DNA of 64,000 bases from Vibrio ishigakensis (GTDB taxonomy: Bacteria; Pseudomonadota; Gammaproteobacteria; Enterobacterales; Vibrionaceae), in contig NZ_AP024881.1 in NCBI RefSeq assembly GCF_024347675.1, positions 2,232,001-2,296,000 of the forward strand, given 5' to 3'. How positions within the stretch are numbered: position 1 is the stretch's first letter; each line of letters starts with the position of its first letter. Positions 38,001 through 45,165 of this stretch are shown one piece after another. Under the pieces are notes generated by a model. That model was not told where the DNA came from and did not search any database. It saw only the letters and a list, made by a program, of their open reading frames with translations. The position numbers and the translations under genes are program-made.

Positions 38001-38156
38001 AGTTTGAGCCGTAGCGCGATACTCGAACAAGGTATGCTTTAACACCTGTTCCTTGCTGAAATGATATTGCAGAGCAATAGCAACCCCTGCAGTAAGTGCA
38101 GTAGTAATAATAAACAGACTGATAACGGTGAAACGTATGGTAAATCTTCTTTTCAT
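35037..38156 (-). CDS. Membrane sensor phosphodiesterase: Cache, solute-binding-like and HD-GYP domains
   Basis: A 1039-residue membrane protein, probably a ligand-controlled c-di-GMP phosphodiesterase. Transmembrane helix 1 is at residues 9-29. A periplasmic Cache-like region spans about 30-255, an SBP_bac_3-like region about 283-510 (IKVSNEANWPPLDF), then more Cache-like sequence to 570. Helix 2 is at about 575-600, followed by a linker helix and HD-GYP from about 660. HDCGK is at 722-726. The GYP motif reads HHETMKGTGYP, with Lys where canonical HD-GYP has Asp. About 150 residues are inserted between the HD and GYP halves. The start at 38154-38156 is preferred; an ATG nine bases upstream is possible. 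It is divergent from glnD and convergent with map. Confidence 0.85.
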   Translation of the reverse strand: MKRRFTIRFTVISLFIITTALTAGVAIALQYHFSKEQVLKHTLFEYRATAQTIAHDVNRLDDYFSNSTELLSQIGMPLTEFEQGAFTRDVFITLLEASPHFYSIYVGQADGDFFQVINLEAMRDLRARLGASEQDRWVVARVMPENKTRELTFLTSDLETTATRSEFSRYQANQRPWFVGADDRELFKTQPYLFQVVPVSGQTYSKAIDGSDAVVGIDVVLGSIALDIANEIGDALNHDGVEFFIYGETGNLGAGSRLEQLKNLPEVEPMQLSPELEHLVKSMGTIKVSNEANWPPLDFSLRGQPSGYMVDLIKILSLKTGLDVSFINGFTWKQLVENFRAGQLDVLHPVSNNQSNRELGNLSRPLARFDFALAQLGDDYTELEQLKGKRLGVLSGWSIIEPLMRAFPEIQFQEFDELHEALFALEKQELDAVIDLEVILSRVMKQRFLKKTQLQSIALPKGFEDFDSFHLVIDKSNPALLALLDLALSDVSKEERAFLSKKWLEQESNSGIVPHEFLLKATKDEKLRDQLVEQTLDGESHIVFVTELDLFESGREYFAITVPSALLLEQTQNSVLTSISASAAILLLLIPLSGFFAGPIVNPIRFLIEQTSHVRERRYKEVALVDSRIVEIDSLSRSIKETSDALEEHERTQEEFIESFIKMIAQAIDDKSPYTAGHCNRVPELALMLVKEAEQSQSGPFADFAFENDKQRREFRIAAWLHDCGKITTPEHIVDKGSKLEANYNRIHEIRTRFEVLIRDQIIAFYQQKSPQLAPELDSELQANIDQLKQEFAEVASANVGGEFMDQEAIDRIQAIAQRTWTRYLDNTLGLSPEEERHLKDTGVTSTTPALEQLLADKAEHIVPHPTKIEFDPKFEIKMPVPENLANRGEVYNLSIQKGTLTAEDRFKINEHIVGTIKMLERMPFPAELAKVPRYASTHHETMKGTGYPRQLKGDELSIPERIMALADVFEALTAADRPYKKAKSLSESLRIMRFMVLDEHLDKEVYQLFLESKLYMAYAEQYLGPEQLDEIDIEEYRI

Positions 38157-38263
38157 AACATCCATATAGTGAATAGAAACCTTTAATAGATTAGAACAAC
38201 TCTTGCCTAACGCCCTGAAATCATGAACTATTCGTAAAGAATGTGAGAAAAAGGATTTTAAGC

Positions 38264-40897
38264 GTGTCCCATATCGAACCACTTTCCCCTCTGAAGCTGA
38301 GCGATGAGCAGATCAACCTCACCGAGCTCAAGCAGAAGTTGCAGGATTTTAGTGAACAACAGAAAGAGCAGTTTCTTCAAAGGCGATCTGTCATTGACCT
38401 AGTCACAGAGCGCAGCCAATTTATGGACTCTCTGCTCAAGCGACTATGGAAGTTCTATCGATTTGATTCCGTTGAAGGGGTCAGCCTAGTCGCGGTTGGC
38501 GGTTATGGCCGAGAGGAGCTTCACCCCCTATCTGATATAGACATCATGATCCTCTCTAAACGCCCGTTAAAAGAGGAGTGGATTCCTAAGGTAAGCGAGT
38601 TCGTCACTCTAATGTGGGATCTGAGACTCGAGGTTGGACACAGCGTGCGCAGCCTTCAAGAATGCTATAACGTGGCCAAGGATGACCTAACGGTAGCCAC
38701 CAACCTGCAAGAATCTCGTCTTATTTGCGGCAGTCAGGATTGCTATCAGCAGCTCAATCAAATGATCCAGAAAGAGGACTTCTGGCCAAGCGAGGTCTTC
38801 TATAAAGCCAAGCTTGAGGAGCAAAGAGAGCGCCACGCTCGCTACCATGATACCGGCTATAACCTAGAGCCAGATATTAAATCCAGTCCTGGTGGCCTGC
38901 GTGATATCCATACCCTGAGTTGGGTAGCGCGTCGTCACTTCGGAGCCACCTCATTGATGGAGATGAGCCAGCACGGATTTCTTACCGACGCTGAGTATCG
39001 TGAGCTGCAAGAATGTCAGAATTTCCTGTGGCAGATCCGCTTTGCTCTGCATATTGAGCTAAGACGCTACGACAATCGCCTTCAATTCGCCCATCAAGCT
39101 AAGGTCGCAGAAAACCTCGGCTTTACTGGTGAGCGAAACCAGCCGGTGGAGCGCATGATGAAGGAGTTCTATCGAACCCTGCGTCGTATTGTTGAGCTCA
39201 ACAAAATGCTGCTTAAGCTGTTCGACCAAGCAATCTTAAACCGCGGTAAGGTGGTTCCGGCAGAGCCTATCGATGATGACTTTCAGCGTCGTGGACACCT
39301 GATAGAGGCAAGAAAGCCTGCTTTATTTCAGGCGCGTCCAGAGACCATCTTGGATATGTTCATCCACATCACCAATGACTCCAGCATCACCGGCGTATCG
39401 CCACCAACCCTACGTCAGCTAAGAACTGCGCGCCGTCGCCTGAATAAGTTCCTGATTGAACTGCCCGCCGCGCGTGAAAAATTTATGGAGCTGGTGCGTC
39501 ACCCCAATGCGCTCACCAAGGCCTTTAGCTTAATGCATCAACACGGTGTATTGGCCGCCTATCTTCCGCAGTGGAGCCAGATCGTCGGCCAGATGCAATT
39601 TGACCTCTTCCATGTGTACACCGTGGATGAGCACAGTATGCGTCTGCTCAAGCATATACATAGCTTTAGCTTCGCCAAGAACCGTGAGAAGCACCCTATC
39701 TGCTGTGAGGTACTGCCTAGACTGCAAAAGCCAGAGCTTTTAATCATTGCTGCCATCTTCCATGATATCGGTAAAGGACGTGGGGGCGATCACTCTGAGA
39801 TAGGCGAGGGAGAGGCGTACGAGTTCTGTATTCAACATGGACTGCCTAAGGCCGAAGCCAACCTAGTTGCTTGGCTGGTGCGTAACCACCTTCTGATGTC
39901 TGTAACTGCCCAAAAGCGCGATATTCAAGACCCAGAGGTCATCACCGAATTTGCCAAAAAGGTGAAAACAGAGGAGTACCTAGAGTTCTTGGTTTGTCTT
40001 ACGGTAGCTGATATCTGTGCAACCAACCCTGAGCTGTGGAACAGTTGGAAGCGCTCACTTTTGACCGATCTCTTCTACTCTACCCAGCGTGCACTGCGTC
40101 GCGGTCTAGAGCACCCTGTAGATGCTAGGGAACGTATCCGACACAACCAGCATCAGGCTTCAGCGGTATTACGTGCCCAGGGCTTTACCCAGCGACAAGT
40201 CGACCTGCTATGGCAACGCTTTAAGGCAGACTATTTTTTGCGTCACACCCACCAGCAACTGGCATGGCATGCGCAAGGGATCTTGGAGCAGCACAGTGAA
40301 GGTGAGCCTCTGATCCTAATAAGCCCTAAACCAACTCGCGGTGGTACTGAGGTGTTTGTCTATACCAAGGACCAACCCGCTCTGTTTGCAACCGTGGTAG
40401 CTGAGCTGGATAGACGCAACTTCAATATCCATGACGCGCAGGTAATGGTGAGCAAAGACGACTATATCTTGGACACCTTTATCATCAGTGATCAGAACAA
40501 CCAGCCTATCGAGACACGCCGTCACGAGCAGGTGATCAAGCACCTTCAACATGTGATAAAAGACGGCAGACTCACTAAGATCAAGGTGCGTCGTACGCCA
40601 AGAAACTTAGTGCACTTTAAGGTTCGAACTCGCGCTGAGTTTATTGAGACCAAGAACAACAAGAGCACCATGATGGAGCTTGTGGCGCTGGATACCCCAG
40701 GACTTCTCGCCAGCGTGGGTGCGACCTTTGCAGAACTGGGTATACACCTGCATGCAGCCAAGATCACCACCATCGGTGAGCGTGCGGAGGACTTGTTTAT
40801 TATCACCTCGCCAGACTACAAACCACTGGACGAAGAGCTCAAGCAGACCCTAGGTTCAAAGCTAAAAGAGAACCTGTCTAAGTTGGCGCCGAATTAA
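38264..40897 (+). CDS. glnD: PII uridylyltransferase/uridylyl-removing enzyme
   Basis: GlnD uridylylates PII (glnB, 12353-12691) at low glutamine and de-uridylylates it at high glutamine. The start chosen is GTG 38264-38266 (877 residues), with AAGGA 8 bases upstream; another in-frame GTG at 38243 has no ribosome site. Domains in order: nucleotidyltransferase with GGYGREELHPLSDIDIMIL near residue 70, HD domain with IFHDIGKGRGGDHS near 500, and two C-terminal ACT domains (FVYTKDQPALFATVVAEL, LVALDTPGLLASVGATF) that sense glutamine. It usually follows map directly. Confidence 0.95.
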   Translation: MSHIEPLSPLKLSDEQINLTELKQKLQDFSEQQKEQFLQRRSVIDLVTERSQFMDSLLKRLWKFYRFDSVEGVSLVAVGGYGREELHPLSDIDIMILSKRPLKEEWIPKVSEFVTLMWDLRLEVGHSVRSLQECYNVAKDDLTVATNLQESRLICGSQDCYQQLNQMIQKEDFWPSEVFYKAKLEEQRERHARYHDTGYNLEPDIKSSPGGLRDIHTLSWVARRHFGATSLMEMSQHGFLTDAEYRELQECQNFLWQIRFALHIELRRYDNRLQFAHQAKVAENLGFTGERNQPVERMMKEFYRTLRRIVELNKMLLKLFDQAILNRGKVVPAEPIDDDFQRRGHLIEARKPALFQARPETILDMFIHITNDSSITGVSPPTLRQLRTARRRLNKFLIELPAAREKFMELVRHPNALTKAFSLMHQHGVLAAYLPQWSQIVGQMQFDLFHVYTVDEHSMRLLKHIHSFSFAKNREKHPICCEVLPRLQKPELLIIAAIFHDIGKGRGGDHSEIGEGEAYEFCIQHGLPKAEANLVAWLVRNHLLMSVTAQKRDIQDPEVITEFAKKVKTEEYLEFLVCLTVADICATNPELWNSWKRSLLTDLFYSTQRALRRGLEHPVDARERIRHNQHQASAVLRAQGFTQRQVDLLWQRFKADYFLRHTHQQLAWHAQGILEQHSEGEPLILISPKPTRGGTEVFVYTKDQPALFATVVAELDRRNFNIHDAQVMVSKDDYILDTFIISDQNNQPIETRRHEQVIKHLQHVIKDGRLTKIKVRRTPRNLVHFKVRTRAEFIETKNNKSTMMELVALDTPGLLASVGATFAELGIHLHAAKITTIGERAEDLFIITSPDYKPLDEELKQTLGSKLKENLSKLAPN

Positions 40898-40992
40898 ATT
40901 GTGAATAAACGCAGGGTTGATGGGTTTAGCGCTACCTAAGCCACTGATTCCCTGCTAACTTTATCCAAGGAACGCTAACTTTAGAGGTGCCT

Positions 40993-41376
40993 ATGTATCC
41001 ACACCTAACAGGCCTTGGTATTAACGAGCCTGGACAGATTGAGCGCTATTCTCTTCGTCAAGAAGCGCACAAAGATGTACTTAAGATTTATTTTAAAAAA
41101 CAAAAAGGCGAGCTATTCGCTAAAAGCGTTAAGTTTAAATACCCAAGGCAGGTGAAGAATGTCTTGGTTTCAGGGGGCAATGCCCAATACCGTCAGGTTA
41201 CCGAGATCAACCGTAACCTCACCCTAGTTATCGATGAGCTAAACACTATTACTAAGCCAGTTAAGGTTCAGGAATTGGATGTGAAGCAGAAGATACTGAC
41301 CGACCTTCGTCACCTGGAAAAGGTGGTTTCGAGCAAGATCGCCGAGATCGAAGCGGATCTAGAAAAACTGAAATAA
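40993..41376 (+). CDS. yaeH: DUF3461 family protein, YaeH-like
   Basis: A 127-residue conserved protein of unknown function. It matches E. coli YaeH well by eye: [19 protein letters not shown] near residue 18, [14 protein letters not shown], and the C-terminal [23 protein letters not shown], a probable coiled coil. The ATG at 40993, with AGAGG 5 bases upstream, is preferred to a GTG six bases earlier. It follows glnD by about 95 bases; in E. coli dapD lies between them. A terminator follows. Orthology is confident, function is not known. Confidence 0.85.
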   Translation: MYPHLTGLGINEPGQIERYSLRQEAHKDVLKIYFKKQKGELFAKSVKFKYPRQVKNVLVSGGNAQYRQVTEINRNLTLVIDELNTITKPVKVQELDVKQKILTDLRHLEKVVSSKIAEIEADLEKLK

Positions 41377-41387
41377 AAACAAGCCCG

Positions 41388-41413
41388 AGCCCGCTACATT
41401 GAGCGGGCTTTTT
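41388..41413 (+). terminator. Intrinsic terminator after yaeH
   Basis: AGCCCGCT/AGCGGGCT is a perfect 8-bp stem with a 6-base loop, followed by five T. It lies 11 bases past the stop. Confidence 0.88.
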
Positions 41414-41420
41414 AATTCTT

Positions 41421-42149
41421 CTATTCCGTAAATGCGTCCTGCCATTCGAAACGCTCAATCAGGTTTTTCCAAGTATCATCAAAGCGCGCTTCAAGCACCA
41501 TCTGCATTCCAGTAAACGGATGCTCAAACTCTAATCGTGATGCATGTAGCATCAAGCGCTCACAGCCAAACTCCTCACGATACAGCCTATTATGCTTACC
41601 ATCACCGTGAGTAGTATCCCCAACAATCGGATGTCTTAGGTGCTTCATATGACGGCGAAGCTGATGCTTGCGACCCGTTAGTGGAGACAACTCCATCAAG
41701 CAATAGCGTGAAGTAGGAAACTTGCCGGTAGAATAAGGCACTTCGACCTTAGCCAAAGGCTTATAATCGGTAACCGCTGACTGCGCCTCTTTATCTTCAC
41801 TGGCAAACTTATCTGCAATCTTATCTAGCTCAACCTTAAGGGCATAATCGAGGCGATCCCCCTTATCTATCCAACCACGTACGATCGCATGATAGGTCTT
41901 AACAAACTTATGTCCGGCAAACATAGGCATCATCTTAGAGGCGTATTCGCTAGATAGAGCGAACACTAACACCCCAGAGGTGGGTCTATCTAAACGGTGC
42001 AAAGGGAATACGTGCTGGCCAATTTGGTCGCGCAGGGTCTGCATCACAAACTGAGTCTCATGCTTATCGAGCCATGAGCGATGAACCAGCATTCCCGCCG
42101 GTTTGTTCACTGCTACCAGATACTCGTCTTGGTAGATAATCTCTAGCAT
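41421..42149 (-). CDS. truC: tRNA pseudouridine(65) synthase TruC
   Basis: TruC isomerises U65 to pseudouridine in the T-stem of several tRNAs. The 242-residue protein is in the RluA-like family, with catalytic Asp54 in LHRLDRPTSGVL, the N-terminal VNKPAGMLVH and the C-terminal LTGRKHQLRRHM motif. It overlaps yqcC by 7 bases, so the two are translationally coupled, as in E. coli. Confidence 0.94.
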   Translation of the reverse strand: MLEIIYQDEYLVAVNKPAGMLVHRSWLDKHETQFVMQTLRDQIGQHVFPLHRLDRPTSGVLVFALSSEYASKMMPMFAGHKFVKTYHAIVRGWIDKGDRLDYALKVELDKIADKFASEDKEAQSAVTDYKPLAKVEVPYSTGKFPTSRYCLMELSPLTGRKHQLRRHMKHLRHPIVGDTTHGDGKHNRLYREEFGCERLMLHASRLEFEHPFTGMQMVLEARFDDTWKNLIERFEWQDAFTE

Positions 42150-42463
42150 GCAAACACCTCATCAATTGCGCGAATTACATCCAAAATAGGCTCCATCTCC
42201 TCACTATTTCTCCAAGCCTCTTCAAAATAGGGGGCAATAGAAAAACCCGAAGGCAGTGGCTGCTTTTGTTCTATCAGGCCTTGCATCTTAGGAACAAAGA
42301 TCCACTTCAACCACTGCTCTGGCGATAGCGTGTCCACTGCAAATGGCTGGGTACTCATCAAAGCGGTTTGTGAAGGAGGCTCAATATCCCACTTTTGGAC
42401 ACTTTGCAGTCGCTGTGTAAGCTGTTGAAACAATTTTTCTAGCTTAATGACCTGTTTGTTCAC
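42143..42463 (-). CDS. yqcC: YqcC family (DUF446) protein
   Basis: A 106-residue helical protein of unknown function, recognised by family segments LSPEQWLKWIFVPKMQGLI, LPSGFSIAPYFEEAW and the helical C-terminus. It begins with GTG (42461-42463) preceded by AAGAGAAA. The gene overlaps truC at its 3' end, the same pairing as in enterobacteria, which points to a role near tRNA modification, but no activity is known. Confidence 0.85.
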   Translation of the reverse strand: MNKQVIKLEKLFQQLTQRLQSVQKWDIEPPSQTALMSTQPFAVDTLSPEQWLKWIFVPKMQGLIEQKQPLPSGFSIAPYFEEAWRNSEEMEPILDVIRAIDEVFAC

Positions 42464-42542
42464 GCTATTTCTCTTTTACTCTTGAAATTGGACGCAAGAT
42501 TACCATTTTATAGAGAGAACATGGCAAGGTATCAATGAAGCA

Positions 42543-43586
42543 ATGGAACAAATTTCTACTCTTACGCAAATTCTGACCGACAGCGGTTGTGAATTCACCA
42601 TTCACGATCTCGGTCGTCGCATCGAACAAATCGACAATCAAGACTTTGCCCGCATCGAACGTGGCCAGCAGGCCTATCCGTATCCAATCCAGCGTCAGGC
42701 TCAATTTGCCATCTCATACTGGAATGAACAGAAACAGCCTTGGATCTGGTTCTTAAAGTTTGACCTAGATGAGCGAGGCCTACTCAGCCCAACAGATATA
42801 GGTAACTTCATTAAGTTTGTGGTTGAGGCTATGGGCTCAAGGCTGCAAAAAGAACTAAGCGAAGAGGTTCAGCAAGAACTGGCTAACAATCCATACACCT
42901 ACAAGCCAAAAGAAGACAAGCTTGCCGTGTTTAATAGCCAGATAACGGCTCATCTTGGTCTAGCACCGAGCCAATATCTTGCTCATACCCTAGACTACTT
43001 CTCTGGAAATCTAGGTTGGGGCAACTGGCAAACCGTTGGTTTACAAGGCATCACAGACCTGAGTGCTCGCTTGAGTGAAGGCAATAACGAGCAACTAGTG
43101 AAGAAGAGCTTGAACCAGCTCCCTGGCCAGCCGCTGTATGCCCTGCTTGGTGCTTTAGAACACCAAGATATCTCCGCCTCTCTCGCAGGTCGTATCTATG
43201 ACCTAGCGCTGGATCAGCTAAATAGCTCGGAGTGTGATCTCTTCTTACTATCTGCTCTAGTGCGCGCATTGGCTGGAGACAACAGCGATAAACTGGACTC
43301 CCTAGTTACCGCCATCTTGTCCGAGGCTAAGTTCAGCCACCAAGAGGTGCTGATTGCCATCGCAGGTCGCTGCTGGACACCATTACAACAGCAAGCGATT
43401 GCCGAGCAGTTCTTGATTCGCCTGGCAGAGACTAACAATCAGAACCTGTTTAATCAGCTGTTCGCTGATCTGGTGATGCTGCCTAAGCTTCGCATCATCA
43501 TTCTGCCTATGCTGCATCAAGCCCCATCGAAGGCGCTAGCGGAAGCACTTCTGACACTGCAAGCTCAGACCAAGGGCAAGCAATAG
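42543..43586 (+). CDS. DUF3549 family protein, unknown function
   Basis: A 347-residue conserved hypothetical protein. The N-terminal 120 residues include HDLGRRIEQIDNQDFARIE, QRQAQFAISYWN and WIWFLKFDLDERGLL, which I associate with DUF3549. The C-terminal two thirds is a run of short amphipathic helices (LPGQPLYALLGALEHQ, LLSALVRALAGDNSDK) resembling alpha-solenoid repeats. No signal peptide or membrane helix is seen. It is directly followed by a DUF3301 gene with no gap, so they are an operon and may work together. Function unknown. Confidence 0.75.
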   Translation: MEQISTLTQILTDSGCEFTIHDLGRRIEQIDNQDFARIERGQQAYPYPIQRQAQFAISYWNEQKQPWIWFLKFDLDERGLLSPTDIGNFIKFVVEAMGSRLQKELSEEVQQELANNPYTYKPKEDKLAVFNSQITAHLGLAPSQYLAHTLDYFSGNLGWGNWQTVGLQGITDLSARLSEGNNEQLVKKSLNQLPGQPLYALLGALEHQDISASLAGRIYDLALDQLNSSECDLFLLSALVRALAGDNSDKLDSLVTAILSEAKFSHQEVLIAIAGRCWTPLQQQAIAEQFLIRLAETNNQNLFNQLFADLVMLPKLRIIILPMLHQAPSKALAEALLTLQAQTKGKQ

Positions 43587-43883
43587 ATGGGTGACCTATT
43601 TGCGATATTGGGGCTAATCATACTGCTGGCCCTTTTTTGGCAGCACAGACGACAGGCAGAGGTGGCTCGCACAGCGATTGGCCGTTACTGCAATAAGCTG
43701 GATCTGCAGGTGGTTAGCATCTCATCCGGCGCCCACAAAGTCAGAGATGCGAGCGGGCGCTGGTATTGGCATACAGAGTTTGCTTTTGAGTTTTCCGCAC
43801 TAGGTGATGACTGCTACCAAGGCAAGCTCATCATGCAAGGAATGCGTATCATGCACTTTCAGACACAGCCTCACCGAATGTAG
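43587..43883 (+). CDS. DUF3301 family small membrane protein
   Basis: A 98-residue protein with one N-terminal transmembrane helix (residues 3-19, LFAILGLIILLALFWQ) then a basic stretch (HRRQAE). A conserved soluble tail follows with CNKLDLQVVSISSG and FAFEFSALGDDCYQG. Its ATG immediately follows the stop of the DUF3549 gene. It overlaps the convergent GNAT gene by 13 bases. Function unknown. Confidence 0.75.
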   Translation: MGDLFAILGLIILLALFWQHRRQAEVARTAIGRYCNKLDLQVVSISSGAHKVRDASGRWYWHTEFAFEFSALGDDCYQGKLIMQGMRIMHFQTQPHRM

Positions 43884-44308
43884 AGATAGAAAACGCCAAA
43901 CTCATCCTCGCGCTGTTCTTTCCTTTTAAATCCAAGCTTTTCTAGAATGCGCATCGAAGCAAGATGTCCCTCATCCACGGTGGCAAAGAGCCTCCTATCG
44001 CTAAGGTGATCATAGACAAACATCCGGCAAGCCTGCTCGGCGAACCCTTTTCTCCAAAAGGCTTTATCTAGGATAAAGCCTAATTCCCATTGGTTATCAT
44101 CTTCTATGGCAAAGATATGTCCTAGATAGACCTCATCTTGATAAATAGCCCGAGATAACAATGAATTCGAAGGTGTCAAAATCTTATCAAACAGATTAGA
44201 GGCACTCTCGATGGTGTGCGGGCCATTCATATTTTTTCGGTTTATGGGGCAAGTGTTGAGCGAGATAAATGCCTCTCTTTGCTCCTCGCTATGAGGACGA
44301 AGCTCCAT
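43871..44308 (-). CDS. GNAT family N-acetyltransferase (RimJ/RimL-like)
   Basis: A 145-residue acetyltransferase-like protein. YLGHIFAIEDDNQWELGFILDKAFWRKGFAEQA, cited as ELGFILDKAFWRKGFA, carries the beta-bulge and acetyl-CoA loop. ATVDEGHLASMRILEKLGF is the typical C-terminal RimJ-like motif. The acetyl-CoA loop is shortened compared with the canonical Q/RxxGxG/A, so cofactor binding is likely but substrate unknown. It stands alone, convergent with DUF3301. Confidence 0.75.
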   Translation of the reverse strand: MELRPHSEEQREAFISLNTCPINRKNMNGPHTIESASNLFDKILTPSNSLLSRAIYQDEVYLGHIFAIEDDNQWELGFILDKAFWRKGFAEQACRMFVYDHLSDRRLFATVDEGHLASMRILEKLGFKRKEQREDEFGVFYLYIR

Positions 44309-44388
44309 TTCATTTCCTTTAGGTTTACTGTGTACTCAGGATAGCGTTTTGGTTAGGATTGGAAAAAAGTTTGTTTAGGAGTATCGAT

Positions 44389-44670
44389 ATGCTCACAAAA
44401 GAAGTCACCCAAGAGCTAAACCAGATTTTTACCTCTCTGGAAGCTGAAGGCAAAGAACCAAGCATGGCCTTGGTAAAAGCGCGCCTTTCTACCACAGTGC
44501 CTATGCCAGCACTTATTACCGCCATCAAGAACTGGAAGAGCAGTAAGCGCGTCCCGAAGATTGAGGTTGCTGCTGAGCAAACCATTTCTGCAGACGAGAG
44601 AATCGCTAAGCTTGAAGCCACTATCGAGAAACTGACCGCTCGCATTGAAGCATTGGAGAAACAACAATGA
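44389..44670 (+). CDS. Small helical protein, possible DNA-binding, cotranscribed with yaiI
   Basis: A 93-residue unrecognised protein. AGGAG is 7 bases upstream of the ATG. Residues 1-50 ([32 protein letters not shown]) look like a helix-turn-helix unit similar to the N-terminal part of KfrA-type plasmid proteins. Residues 60-93 form a leucine-rich coiled coil ([18 protein letters not shown]). Its TGA overlaps the yaiI ATG by four bases, indicating translational coupling. The DNA-binding call is only shape-based. Confidence 0.65.
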   Translation: MLTKEVTQELNQIFTSLEAEGKEPSMALVKARLSTTVPMPALITAIKNWKSSKRVPKIEVAAEQTISADERIAKLEATIEKLTARIEALEKQQ

Positions 44671-45116
44671 GGATCTGGGTCGATGCCGATGCCTGCCCTA
44701 AGGTGATTCGAGAAACCCTAGTGCGCGCCTCTGAGCGTACTAATATCGAGTGCATCTTTGTGGCCAACCACCCTATCCCGCTGCCCAAGCGTAACTGCAT
44801 TCGCTTTATGCAGGTCAATCAAGGCTTCGATATTGCCGATGATGAGATAGCTAAGCGTGTTGAAAAAGGCGATCTAGTGATCACCTCAGACATCCCGCTA
44901 GCGGATGAGGTAATTACCAAAGGTGGTCAGGCGCTGAGTAGTCGTGGTGAGCTGTTTACCAAAGAGAACATCAAGGGGCGCCTAAACGTGCGTGACTTTA
45001 TGGATACCATGCGCTCATCAGGGGTTCAGACTGGAGGCCCAGCGGCGCTTTCTCAAACGGAACGACGAGACTTTGCCTCTCACTTAGACAGAATTTTAGC
45101 CCGCGCGACCAAATAG
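44667..45116 (+). CDS. yaiI: UPF0178 (DUF188) family protein YaiI
   Basis: A 149-residue conserved protein, PIN-like in fold by family knowledge. It begins [20 protein letters not shown], with acidic residues at 6 and 8 that could bind metal. [18 protein letters not shown] and [18 protein letters not shown] follow. Nuclease activity is inferred from the fold and not proven. It overlaps the upstream small gene by ATGA, and a terminator follows. Confidence 0.85.
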   Translation: MRIWVDADACPKVIRETLVRASERTNIECIFVANHPIPLPKRNCIRFMQVNQGFDIADDEIAKRVEKGDLVITSDIPLADEVITKGGQALSSRGELFTKENIKGRLNVRDFMDTMRSSGVQTGGPAALSQTERRDFASHLDRILARATK

Positions 45117-45117
45117 C

Positions 45118-45144
45118 AAAAAAGGACTCTTATGAGTCCTTTTT
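45118..45144 (+). terminator. Intrinsic terminator after yaiI
   Basis: AAAAAGGACTC/GAGTCCTTTTT is a perfect 11-bp stem with a TTAT loop and a terminal T-run. Because both sides are A/T-rich it can also serve the convergent FAD oxidoreductase gene. Confidence 0.88.
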
Positions 45145-45165
45145 AGTTCGATCCAGGTTATTTGA

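Noticed and set aside
38243..38263. glnD start at GTG 38243
   Set aside because: No ribosome site lies upstream; GTG 38264 has AAGGA at an 8-base spacing.
40898..40992. Loss of dapD between glnD and yaeH as a deletion scar
   Set aside because: Gene order differs between Vibrio and E. coli; nothing in the gap suggests a recent deletion.
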